Origin: Candidatus Woesearchaeota archaeon
GTDB lineage: Archaea > Nanobdellota > Nanobdellia > Woesearchaeales > SKIA01
Reading direction: 5' to 3'
Assembly (NCBI GenBank): GCA_007128245.1
Contig: SKXU01000034.1
Location: 1-8,922, forward strand
Length of the DNA: 8,922 nucleotides
Each line of letters opens with the position of its first letter. The first letter of the stretch is position 1. The notes under the pieces were generated by a model that saw nothing but the letters and a program-made list of their open reading frames with translations, was not told the origin of the DNA and did not search any database. Of the stretch, positions 1 through 5,074 are shown in pieces. A program made the translations under genes and the position numbers.

Positions 1-1
1 G

Positions 2-112
2 ATACACGAAACGAAAACACAGGCGTTTTATGAGTATGTATTATCAATAACCCAAGAGTATCCTTTTTCAGTACACAACCCTAACCTTAAGGAGTTGGTA
101 GCATGCATTTGA
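2..112 (+). CDS. C-terminal end of a truncated reading frame, possibly PIN-domain N-terminal half
   Basis: An open frame enters from the left edge and ends at TGA 110-112, giving 36 residues that look like real protein (AFYEYVLSITQEYPFSVHNP, then LKELVACI). A helix followed by a strand and a T/LKEL segment is how the part of a PIN nuclease domain after its first Asp usually looks; the Glu of KEL would be the second conserved acidic residue. The frame is the same as that of the next ORF (134-637), and three in-frame stops (110, 113, 128) lie between them. It is either the tail of an independent gene or the front half of a broken PIN gene. The start lies outside the window. The PIN reading is inference from a short segment. 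Confidence 0.4.
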   Translation: MHETKTQAFYEYVLSITQEYPFSVHNPNLKELVACI

Positions 113-133
113 TGACAGTACCATAATTAATTC

Positions 134-637
134 ATGCGCAATTGCCAACAGGCATTGCCGGGCTTACCACAGCGCATACAACCAAAAAATTATGATACCA
201 TACAACGGCTGTTATCTTCTCTTCACACAAAATATCGATTCACTCCTTCAACAATTGAACGCAATATCCTAAAACAAGCAAATTCCTTGCTTGGAACAAC
301 AAACACGATAGGAACGAGCATGGCTCGTGAACACACCATTCAAGCCCTCAAAACATTCATAAACAGTCTTTCAAACGAATACGTTAATATCACAAAATCA
401 TCTGATAACACAATAAAATCACTTTTTATTGACAACGAGCAAGAACTCAAAAGAGAAGGAAATATCCCTGAAGACGACGATTGCGATATCATCGCAGCAT
501 ACAGAGACTTTAGCCCAGAACAGAAATATCTTGTTTCTGCTGACGAACACTTTTGGGGCTACAAAGAATTAATACAAACTCATTTCGCTATCACCGTTGT
601 TGAGGAATGGAACTGTGATTCATTAGTACGTGGATAA
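134..637 (+). CDS. Hypothetical protein with PIN-like C-terminal half, possibly a gene fragment
   Basis: The ORF encodes 167 residues. The last 60 resemble the second half of a PIN-type ribonuclease domain: an acidic cluster (EDDDCDII, about residues 113-120) at the position of the third catalytic acid, then a hydrophobic strand and an acidic turn (YLVSADEHFWGY), then a closing strand (HFAITVVEEW). PIN proteins cut RNA and are frequent VapC-type toxins. The part that should carry the first catalytic Asp is absent, and the N-terminus (MRNCQQALPG) matches nothing in the family. There is no Shine-Dalgarno sequence and no TATA box at the leaderless distance before ATG 134. The upstream fragment 2-112 in the same frame may hold the missing half, which would make this a pseudogene remnant. 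No antitoxin-like small gene is visible next to it. Base composition is AT-rich (16 G+C in the 60 bases 361-420). Confidence 0.55.
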   Translation: MRNCQQALPGLPQRIQPKNYDTIQRLLSSLHTKYRFTPSTIERNILKQANSLLGTTNTIGTSMAREHTIQALKTFINSLSNEYVNITKSSDNTIKSLFIDNEQELKREGNIPEDDDCDIIAAYRDFSPEQKYLVSADEHFWGYKELIQTHFAITVVEEWNCDSLVRG

Positions 638-706
638 GAGTACCGCAAAACCACAATAAGAATATCTGCTCGCCAATTCACTCACACGTACGTCACTTTA
701 CTCTTA
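635..706. repeat. Inverted repeat spanning the 638-739 intergenic gap
   Basis: TAAGAGTA at 635-642 is perfectly complementary to TACTCTTA at 699-706. The 56-base interval also contains a self-complementary ACGTACGT at 686-693. The left arm includes the stop codon of the 134-637 ORF. It could be a transcript-end structure or chance; the long loop makes a strong hairpin unlikely. Confidence 0.25.
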
Positions 707-733
707 GACTTCTCTGCCACGCTCTGTGTAGAA

Positions 734-751
734 ACATTTATGTATAAATTA
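734..751. promoter_or_regulatory. AT palindrome with TATA-like box over the nucleotidyltransferase gene start
   Basis: ATTTAT (736-741), GT, ATAAAT (744-749) form an inverted repeat. It includes the annotated ATG (740-742) and a TATA-like TATAAATT at 743-750. A box here would place the transcript start near 772, next to an in-frame TTG at 773, so the ATG at 740 may not be the true start. The half-sites are the same as in the palindrome upstream of the fic-like gene (2331-2346), with a 2-base instead of a 4-base centre. Confidence 0.3.
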
Positions 752-1318
752 CCATACTGTTATGGTTTGAATTTGAAAATAAGGGTGTTGTGCTTGCTCT
801 TACAACAACGATACACCCCTCGCAGCATTCGAGAAATCGCCAAGGCACTTGGTGCAGACTACAAAAACACGTATGCTGCTGTGATGGCTCTCAAAGAAAG
901 TTTACTCTTAAAAAAAGTAGGTGCTTCATATCAAATCACAGTACACTCCCAACTCACCCCCGAAGTATTCGCTGCAGAACGTGCTCGTACTAATAACCTA
1001 AAACTGCCTGTGCTCATCAAGGACGTTCAATCTGTGAAAAACCCTTTCTTTGTCGCAGTAGTATTTGGTTCGCACGCAAAAAAACAAGCAACAAAACATT
1101 CAGATGTTGATCTCTGCATTATTTCAGACAACAAAGAAACAACCAGAATTCTTTCACAAAAAACGCAACTGTTTCCGTTCCAAGTGGAATTACACTCCTT
1201 CACCACTGAGCAATTCATATCAATGATGCAATCCAAAAAACCTTCTGTTGCACACGAAATAGCAGATCACGGAGTTATTGTGCGCAACACAGAAGCGTAC
1301 TATGACCTCATTAGATAA
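740..1318 (+). CDS. Helix-turn-helix / minimal nucleotidyltransferase domain protein
   Basis: The protein has 192 residues. Residues 13-68 form a winged-helix DNA-binding domain (TPRSIREIAKALGADYKNTY then a recognition-helix region and KKVGASYQIT wing). Residues 103-155 form a minimal nucleotidyltransferase (MNT) domain of the DNA polymerase beta superfamily: VVFGSHAKK carries the GS motif (G110, S111), SDVDLCII supplies the DxD metal ligands (D122, D124), and FQVELHSF places an acid (E150) where the third ligand is expected. Such enzymes transfer nucleotides to proteins or RNA, and many MNT proteins pair with HEPN toxins; no HEPN partner is seen here. Fusion to an HTH is common in archaea and suggests DNA binding or autoregulation. 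The gene is convergent with the fic-like gene. ATG 740 is the first start, but no TATA box lies 25 bases upstream; TTG 773 is an alternative because the conserved domain begins near there. Confidence 0.82.
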   Translation: MYKLPYCYGLNLKIRVLCLLLQQRYTPRSIREIAKALGADYKNTYAAVMALKESLLLKKVGASYQITVHSQLTPEVFAAERARTNNLKLPVLIKDVQSVKNPFFVAVVFGSHAKKQATKHSDVDLCIISDNKETTRILSQKTQLFPFQVELHSFTTEQFISMMQSKKPSVAHEIADHGVIVRNTEAYYDLIR

Positions 1319-1327
1319 ACGATTCAA

Positions 1328-1360
1328 TTCTCCTCTCTTGGCTGTCTTGTTTTAGTATTT
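1328..1360 (+). terminator. T-rich stretch between convergent genes
   Basis: The 33-base gap between the convergent nucleotidyltransferase and fic-like genes is pyrimidine-rich on the plus strand, with TCTTGTTTTAGTATTTG at 1345-1361. Archaeal RNA polymerase terminates at T-rich runs without needing a hairpin, so this could end the plus-strand transcript. The run is interrupted, so the call is weak. Confidence 0.28.
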
Positions 1361-2293
1361 GTCTGTGACTGTTAACAACCACGAATAACTTTTGTCTGCT
1401 TGAGTGAGCATGAAGTGCATATATTTCTTCTCATTACCTTCTCGTGCTTTTTTTATTGCATTAAAATATGCTTGCTTGTTTTCCTTATATACTATAATAG
1501 GCGGATATTTACCGCTTCTCAAGATCTTATTCATGAGCAGCCGCCCTGTTCTTCCGTTTGCGTCCGAGAATGGATGGATGGCTTCGTACCGTTGATGGAA
1601 GGTGAATGCGAGCTGCAGAGGGTGGAGCGTTTTTCTGTTTTGTTTATACCATGTTAGTAGCGCTTCAAGTTCTTTTTGGACATGTTCTGGTGGTGTCGTC
1701 TTCTCGTTTCCGACAACGATTGGTTCTGTTTTGAAACCTCTTGGATATGCTCCTCCTCCTTCTCTTACAAGCCCATCTGTGAGTATATAGTAGAGTCTTT
1801 TGATTGATGCAAGATTGAACCTAAAGCCATCTAGTAAGTAGTTATATGCGCGTATTGAGTTGTGTACTTCACGAATTTCGTTCTTATTGGCATGCTGCGT
1901 GTCTCCGGTATCTATAATTTCTTTAACGCGCTCGGGCGGTATACGTGATCCTTCGATAGTATTTGAGTTAAATATGAATTCTTTTGCAAACTCTATGTGG
2001 ACTTCTTGAGCAATATTTTTTGCGTCTATTAAGTTCTCTATCTTGATAGCCTTGCGTTCCACGCGTTCTGGAAGGTCTGAGTAACTAATATCTAGTTGTT
2101 CAAGAAATTCTTTGCGAAGTGCGAATTCTCTTTCGACGAGTCGCTCATGATGATCAAGTAAATATTTCGCGGCAGGAATTTTCTGTTTTCCTATGTGTTC
2201 TTTTATGAGCAGCTGAGACTTCATAAATGAAATTTTTTTTACAAAATAATAATGGGCTTCAGACCCGTGTTGTTGCTTTTCAACATAACTCAT
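1352..2293 (-). CDS. Fic-domain protein AMP-transferase with N-terminal inhibitory motif (class II)
   Basis: The protein has 313 residues. The Fic core motif HPFSDANGRTGR is at 240-251: H240 is the catalytic base, D244 binds metal, and N246, R248 and R251 hold the nucleotide phosphates. The usual HPFxDGNGR has Ala for the first Gly, a common variant. A GAYPRGFKTEPI...GNEKTTPP segment (181-202) forms the flap that positions the target. SNTIEG at 110-115 matches the inhibitory (S/T)xxxE(G/N) motif, whose Glu (E114) competes for the ATP gamma-phosphate; its place before the core marks class II, so the enzyme should carry its own inhibition. Residues 1-100 are helical and unassigned, and no C-terminal winged helix is present. 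Fic enzymes usually add AMP to Ser, Thr or Tyr of a target protein; the target here is unknown. ATG 2293 is supported by a TATA box 25.5 bases upstream, implying a leaderless message. Confidence 0.93.
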   Translation of the reverse strand: MSYVEKQQHGSEAHYYFVKKISFMKSQLLIKEHIGKQKIPAAKYLLDHHERLVEREFALRKEFLEQLDISYSDLPERVERKAIKIENLIDAKNIAQEVHIEFAKEFIFNSNTIEGSRIPPERVKEIIDTGDTQHANKNEIREVHNSIRAYNYLLDGFRFNLASIKRLYYILTDGLVREGGGAYPRGFKTEPIVVGNEKTTPPEHVQKELEALLTWYKQNRKTLHPLQLAFTFHQRYEAIHPFSDANGRTGRLLMNKILRSGKYPPIIVYKENKQAYFNAIKKAREGNEKKYMHFMLTQADKSYSWLLTVTDKY

Positions 2294-2314
2294 ATCATGG
2301 TTACAGAACGCAAG

Positions 2315-2324
2315 TATATAAATA
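2315..2324 (-). promoter_or_regulatory. TATA box of the fic-like gene
   Basis: On the minus strand the sequence is GTGAAATATTTATATAC. TTTATATA (2322-2315) is an ideal archaeal TATA box, preceded by a purine-rich BRE-like GTGAAA. Its centre is 25.5 bases upstream of the A of ATG 2293, so transcription should start at or within a base of the start codon. Confidence 0.7.
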
Positions 2325-2328
2325 TTTC

Positions 2329-2348
2329 ACATTTATGGCAATAAATAC
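2329..2348. promoter_or_regulatory. Palindromic operator-like site, copy 1, beside the fic-like promoter
   Basis: ATTTAT (2331-2336), GGCA, ATAAAT (2341-2346) form a perfect 6-base inverted repeat immediately upstream of the BRE/TATA of the fic-like gene. The 18 bases 2329-2346 recur at 2404-2421 with only two differences. The position suits a regulator that blocks or aids TBP/TFB binding. Confidence 0.42.
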
Positions 2349-2403
2349 AAATCCCTCAAAATACAGTTAATAGCACTTAGAAACAGTTTAAAACCATCTC
2401 TTT

Positions 2404-2423
2404 ACATTTCGGGCAATAAATGT
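2404..2423. promoter_or_regulatory. Palindromic operator-like site, copy 2
   Basis: This is the second copy of the motif at 2329-2346: ACATTT, two variable bases, GGCAATAAAT. It is also an inverted repeat in its own right, ACATTT (2404-2409) against AAATGT (2418-2423). The two copies are 75 bases apart in the same orientation, roughly seven helical turns, which would put them on about the same DNA face. Confidence 0.4.
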
Positions 2424-2526
2424 GCTGACTTTTTTCACGTGTGAGGCAACATCGTGCTTGCAAACAAGTATCTGCCCCAAAGAACGTCTGCCAACTACAT
2501 CTCGTCTTCACTCTCCCGTAAGAAAG

Positions 2527-2536
2527 TATTTATACG
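2527..2536 (+). promoter_or_regulatory. TATA box of the tandem paralogue pair
   Basis: AAGAAAGTATTTATACG (2520-2536) has a purine-rich BRE-like stretch and a TATTTATAC box. ATTTATAC is centred 24.5 bases before ATG 2556, the same spacing as ACTTATAC before ATG 4409. This decides the start of the downstream gene in favour of 2556 over the upstream ATG at 2454, which would place the promoter inside the gene. Confidence 0.6.
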
Positions 2537-2555
2537 TGTTATTCGTCCCATCTTC

Positions 2556-3077
2556 ATGCATCGAGATCAAACCCATGCGATTCAGTGGCGAAGAAGTGAA
2601 CTCTCACGCCTAGAAACTGTGTATCAGGATCTCGAAAAGCGTTTTCCTCAATTACATGAAACCTTTGATCTTCAGCGTGAAGACACGAATCCTCTGCGAA
2701 ACACCTTTCCTTCTCCGAGAATCTACCGCTTATCTGAGCACCGACAAGCCGTTACACACTTCTCAACGCAACAACATCTCATCCATATCCAGAGAATGTT
2801 CGCGTACCAATCACTTGCTCAAGCAGTGGATGCAGTGAGTAAAGAACACGGGCTTCCCACAAATGATGTCATCAGCGAGCTCTCCGATGAAGTTATGCGA
2901 GTGGCTTTTCCTAGCAAAGCGCTTGGTGAAGCGTATTTTGGTGACGTCATCCGCTTACACACCCTTGAGTTTGAACTTCAAGACGCCATCAAAAAACCAA
3001 TCCCTCAAGATGCAGTAAGCAGCGCTCGAGAAGCTCTTGTTTCCTTCTGCGATCAAGAACTTCATCGCCTGTACTGA
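2556..3077 (+). CDS. Uncharacterised helical protein, tandem paralogue A
   Basis: No known family is recognised. The protein has 173 residues, is rich in charged and helical residues, and has no signal peptide or membrane segment, so it is probably cytoplasmic. It is a paralogue of the next gene: QWRRSELSRLE (10-20) matches RWRKHELDVLE there at 6 of 11 positions; DEVMRVAFP (111-119) matches DQVMRQAFP at 7 of 9; and the C-terminal DQELHRLY matches DHELSRIY at 5 of 8. The central 45 residues align poorly and are shorter than in the partner. The frame is open back to ATG 2454, but the TATA box at 2527-2536 and the alignment with the paralogue both favour 2556 as start. It is followed after 5 bases by the paralogue and is surely co-transcribed with it. 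G+C is near 50% (30 of 60 in 2821-2880), unlike the AT-rich genes to the left. Confidence 0.75.
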   Translation: MHRDQTHAIQWRRSELSRLETVYQDLEKRFPQLHETFDLQREDTNPLRNTFPSPRIYRLSEHRQAVTHFSTQQHLIHIQRMFAYQSLAQAVDAVSKEHGLPTNDVISELSDEVMRVAFPSKALGEAYFGDVIRLHTLEFELQDAIKKPIPQDAVSSAREALVSFCDQELHRLY

Positions 3078-3082
3078 CGCTC

Positions 3083-3706
3083 ATGTCAAGCGCGCACTAT
3101 CCGTATGAATTCCGGGAGAACCGGTGGCGCAAACACGAACTTGACGTATTAGAAGTACAAGTCTACCGCCCGTTAGAAAGGGTGGATCCTCTCTTCTCGG
3201 GCGCGTTTGGTATTCAGCGCAGACACACGCGCGTGTTTGATCGCAAAGACTACGTACAATCAGAAATACGTCGGTTACGCGATGTACTCTCACAAGTCAG
3301 GGCACTCCTTGGCGTGAACACCGAGCGAGCAATTGCTGCGACACAGTCGGTTCATGTGTCTTTGCGGCAGAGACTCCGCGAGAGCAGCGTCGTGCATGAA
3401 CTTCTTGCGGCACATACAGAGATTCAGCATGCAGTCACCACCCTCTCTGTTCAGTACCGCATTGACGGGCTACAAGTAATTGCGAGGATTCCTGACCAGG
3501 TCATGCGACAAGCTTTTCCCACCAGGCAGCTGGCTGCGCAGTACTTTCGCAATCTTTTCTTAACGCACGTAAATGACATCATATTGCCTTCTCGTGATAG
3601 CGTCTTGTTAGGACAGCCAGTTGTTGATCGCGCAGCACTACTGCGCATATTCACAAATCGATTCCAGACAGCCTACGACCACGAACTCAGCCGCATCTAT
3701 CGCTAG
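3083..3706 (+). CDS. Uncharacterised helical protein, tandem paralogue B
   Basis: The protein has 207 residues and no recognised family. It shares three blocks with its upstream neighbour: an N-terminal WR..EL..LE block (15-24), a central helical region ending in PDQVMRQAFPTRQLAAQYF (137-155), and the terminal DHELSRIY (199-206). The VMR.AFP sequence and the YF pair that follows are the most conserved parts and would make a usable family signature. Residues 55-125 are almost all predicted helix with heptad-like hydrophobics (RLRDVLSQVRALL, VVHELLAAH). It lacks a signal peptide and cysteines. It begins 5 bases after the stop of paralogue A with no Shine-Dalgarno sequence. The pair probably arose by local duplication; the two products may form a heterodimer, which is inference. 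Confidence 0.78.
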   Translation: MSSAHYPYEFRENRWRKHELDVLEVQVYRPLERVDPLFSGAFGIQRRHTRVFDRKDYVQSEIRRLRDVLSQVRALLGVNTERAIAATQSVHVSLRQRLRESSVVHELLAAHTEIQHAVTTLSVQYRIDGLQVIARIPDQVMRQAFPTRQLAAQYFRNLFLTHVNDIILPSRDSVLLGQPVVDRAALLRIFTNRFQTAYDHELSRIYR

Positions 3707-3729
3707 CAAGTTGCTTGCTCAAGATAGCG
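3701..3729. terminator. Nested inverted repeat between convergent genes
   Basis: AGCAAG (3705-3710), TTG, CTTGCT (3714-3719) form a compact hairpin, nested inside an outer CGCTA (3701-3705) / TAGCG (3725-3729) pair. It overlaps the stop of paralogue B and lies in the 33-base gap before the convergent gene ending at 3740. No T-run follows, so it is not a bacterial-type terminator; it could mark or protect the 3' ends of either transcript. Confidence 0.38.
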
Positions 3730-3739
3730 CCCAATCAAC

Positions 3740-4009
3740 TCAATCTTGGGTGTTTCTATAGATTTCTCTTACGTATAAGCTTGCACTGTGAGCCATTCCG
3801 ATAACCGCGCCAGCTGCATATAACAATAACCCGTCTCGTACGTGATTATCACTACCAATCATAGGAAGTGGATGAATTGCATGAGCTAGTCCGCCTAGTC
3901 TTATTCCGTACGACATGACGGTATTAACCGCGTATCCAATGTCGTCAAGAGTGATTTTCTTGGGCGAAAGCTCCGAGAGCGGTTTCTCAGAAGGATGTCT
4001 CCATGTCAT
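3740..4009 (-). CDS. Small hypothetical protein
   Basis: No family is recognised. The product has 89 residues with a basic, Pro-containing start (MTWRHPSEKPLSELSPKKIT), a central Gly-rich stretch (GIRLGGLAHAIHPLPMIG) and a hydrophobic helix-forming segment (LLLYAAGAVIGMAHSASLYV) ending about 9 residues before the C-terminus. This segment could be a membrane or interface helix, but its His and Ser residues make it borderline. The frame also has ATG 4024, five codons upstream. A TATA box (CTTTATAA, minus strand 4040-4033) lies only about 12 bases from 4024 but 27.5 bases from 4009, so the leaderless start 4009 is preferred. It is downstream of the 4071-4286 gene but appears to have its own promoter. 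Confidence 0.55.
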   Translation of the reverse strand: MTWRHPSEKPLSELSPKKITLDDIGYAVNTVMSYGIRLGGLAHAIHPLPMIGSDNHVRDGLLLYAAGAVIGMAHSASLYVREIYRNTQD

Positions 4010-4032
4010 GTGAGGACGAAACATGGTAGAGA

Positions 4033-4062
4033 TTATAAAGTTGTTGCAGTGTGTTTACTGCA
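4033..4062 (-). promoter_or_regulatory. TATA box plus upstream palindrome of the 3740-4009 gene
   Basis: On the minus strand a hairpin-forming TGCAGT / ACTGCA repeat with a 6-base centre (4062-4045) is followed after 4 bases by CTTTATAA (4040-4033). The palindrome sits just upstream of the TATA box, as it does at the fic-like promoter, so it may be an operator. It also lies right after the stop of the 4071-4286 gene, so a role in ending that transcript is possible. Confidence 0.4.
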
Positions 4063-4070
4063 GAGTAAAA

Positions 4071-4286
4071 TCACGCGTTACGCCGAAAGCTTCCTGTTGC
4101 GCCTCGCGCGTACACAGACGTAAAATCTGTGTCTTCAGAAACCCACACCACATCGCCTTCTCGCTCCCCACCGAGCTTCTCTTCTAGTTCCGAGGGCTTA
4201 AGCGTTGAGTAGAAGTCTCCAAGGTTTGTATGTGTAAATCCTGGATCATCAGCGATACGCCCAATATATTTCGAGCTTTTCATCAC
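4071..4286 (-). CDS. Small hypothetical protein
   Basis: The product has 71 residues (GTG 4286) or 70 (adjacent ATG 4283, which I find more likely). No family is recognised. The sequence is acidic in the middle (KPSELEEKLGGEREGDVVWV) and basic at the end (SFRRNA), with a W and several aromatics that suggest a small folded domain rather than random ORF. A weak TATA-like AGTATACG (minus 4318-4311) is centred 28.5 bases before GTG 4286. It shares a 122-base divergent intergenic region with the 4409 gene. Small size and lack of homology leave moderate doubt that it is translated. Confidence 0.5.
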   Translation of the reverse strand: MMKSSKYIGRIADDPGFTHTNLGDFYSTLKPSELEEKLGGEREGDVVWVSEDTDFTSVYARGATGSFRRNA

Positions 4287-4380
4287 GCCGAGTCACTCAG
4301 TTTCAATTACCGTATACTGTTTCACAACGCCATAAACACACACACCTTCTTAAAGTTTTTCCACCTCACAAGAGTAACAT

Positions 4381-4388
4381 ACTTATAC
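4381..4388 (+). promoter_or_regulatory. TATA box of the 4409 gene
   Basis: ACTTATAC, preceded by GAGTAACAT, is centred 24.5 bases before ATG 4409. The spacing equals that of ATTTATAC before ATG 2556. It supports 4409 over the later in-frame ATG at 4457 and implies a leaderless transcript. Confidence 0.52.
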
Positions 4389-4408
4389 CGGCTCGTTTTT
4401 CTTCCTGT

Positions 4409-5074
4409 ATGCATCTTCCTGAACGCCTCCACGCCACAAACGCTCCGCACCCGCACATGGGTCGTTGGACGAAAAAGCGCCTCTCACCTACAGACTTCTC
4501 GCTGGCTGGAGAGCTTGATCATTCTGAAATCAGCGACATCCTTGCTGGCACCCTCGTTCACGTCAATACGGGAGTGGTGACGTATGCCTGCCGCACACCC
4601 GCACATGAAGTTCCTGTGGAGGCGCGCGAGCTCTTGGTTGAGCGCTTTGATGAGCTTGGCACTCTTGCGTATCGCATAGCTTCTCGCTCAGGCACTATCA
4701 GCCACCAGGCGTCTGCGCAGATGCAAGATGAAATCGCTCAGGCACTCAAAAATCACGTTCCTTTTCCTACGCGTTTTCGCAAAGGCATTCAGCGCGCAGC
4801 ATATTCTTTTTTTGGGTTGAGTGTGCCTTCCAGTAGTCCTCTCTTGCATATTCCTGCGCACCGAGCAGTTCTTGCTGTTGCTGAGAGGTTTGGTGATGAC
4901 GTTACTGCCACCTATCACGACATGCCTGCTCAAAAGCCGCACAGCATCGTAAGTCTTCGCGCCCATCATGGCATGGGAGAAATTGATGTGCATACTTCAT
5001 CAATTACTCTTCGGTATGATCGCGATCTTGAGTCCGCGCAATCCTATTTGCTTGAGCGCCTTGGCGTCTTATAA
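4409..5074 (+). CDS. Uncharacterised protein
   Basis: The protein has 221 residues, with no signal peptide or membrane segment and no family I recognise. The first 18 residues are His/Pro-rich (HLPERLHATNAPHPH) and look disordered. Residues 40-90 suggest an alpha/beta region (ISDILAGTLVHVNTGVVTYA, then VEARELLVERFDELGTLAYR). Residues 100-135 are helical, and the C-terminal 60 residues contain beta-like stretches (HSIVSLRAH, EIDVHTSSITLRYD). A short PFPTRFRKGI...YSFF segment (118-135) recalls AFPTR...YF in paralogues A and B, but the match is too short to claim homology. The stop overlaps the convergent glycosyltransferase by 6 bases through a shared TTATAA (5069-5074), so the two genes share no terminator space. 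Confidence 0.72.
   Translation: MHLPERLHATNAPHPHMGRWTKKRLSPTDFSLAGELDHSEISDILAGTLVHVNTGVVTYACRTPAHEVPVEARELLVERFDELGTLAYRIASRSGTISHQASAQMQDEIAQALKNHVPFPTRFRKGIQRAAYSFFGLSVPSSSPLLHIPAHRAVLAVAERFGDDVTATYHDMPAQKPHSIVSLRAHHGMGEIDVHTSSITLRYDRDLESAQSYLLERLGVL

Noticed and set aside
1400..1657. Plus-strand ORF of 85 codons opposite the fic-like gene
   Set aside because: It lies wholly antisense to the Fic coding region, its product is Cys/Phe-rich with low complexity, and no promoter or homologous feature supports it.
2454..2555. N-terminal extension of paralogue A from ATG 2454
   Set aside because: A TATA box at 2527-2536 lies inside it, and the extension has no counterpart in paralogue B, whose N-terminus aligns with the start at 2556.
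4688..4993. Minus-strand 101-codon ORF opposite the 4409 gene
   Set aside because: It is antisense to a longer ORF that has its own promoter and balanced composition; the product is basic with no recognisable domain.
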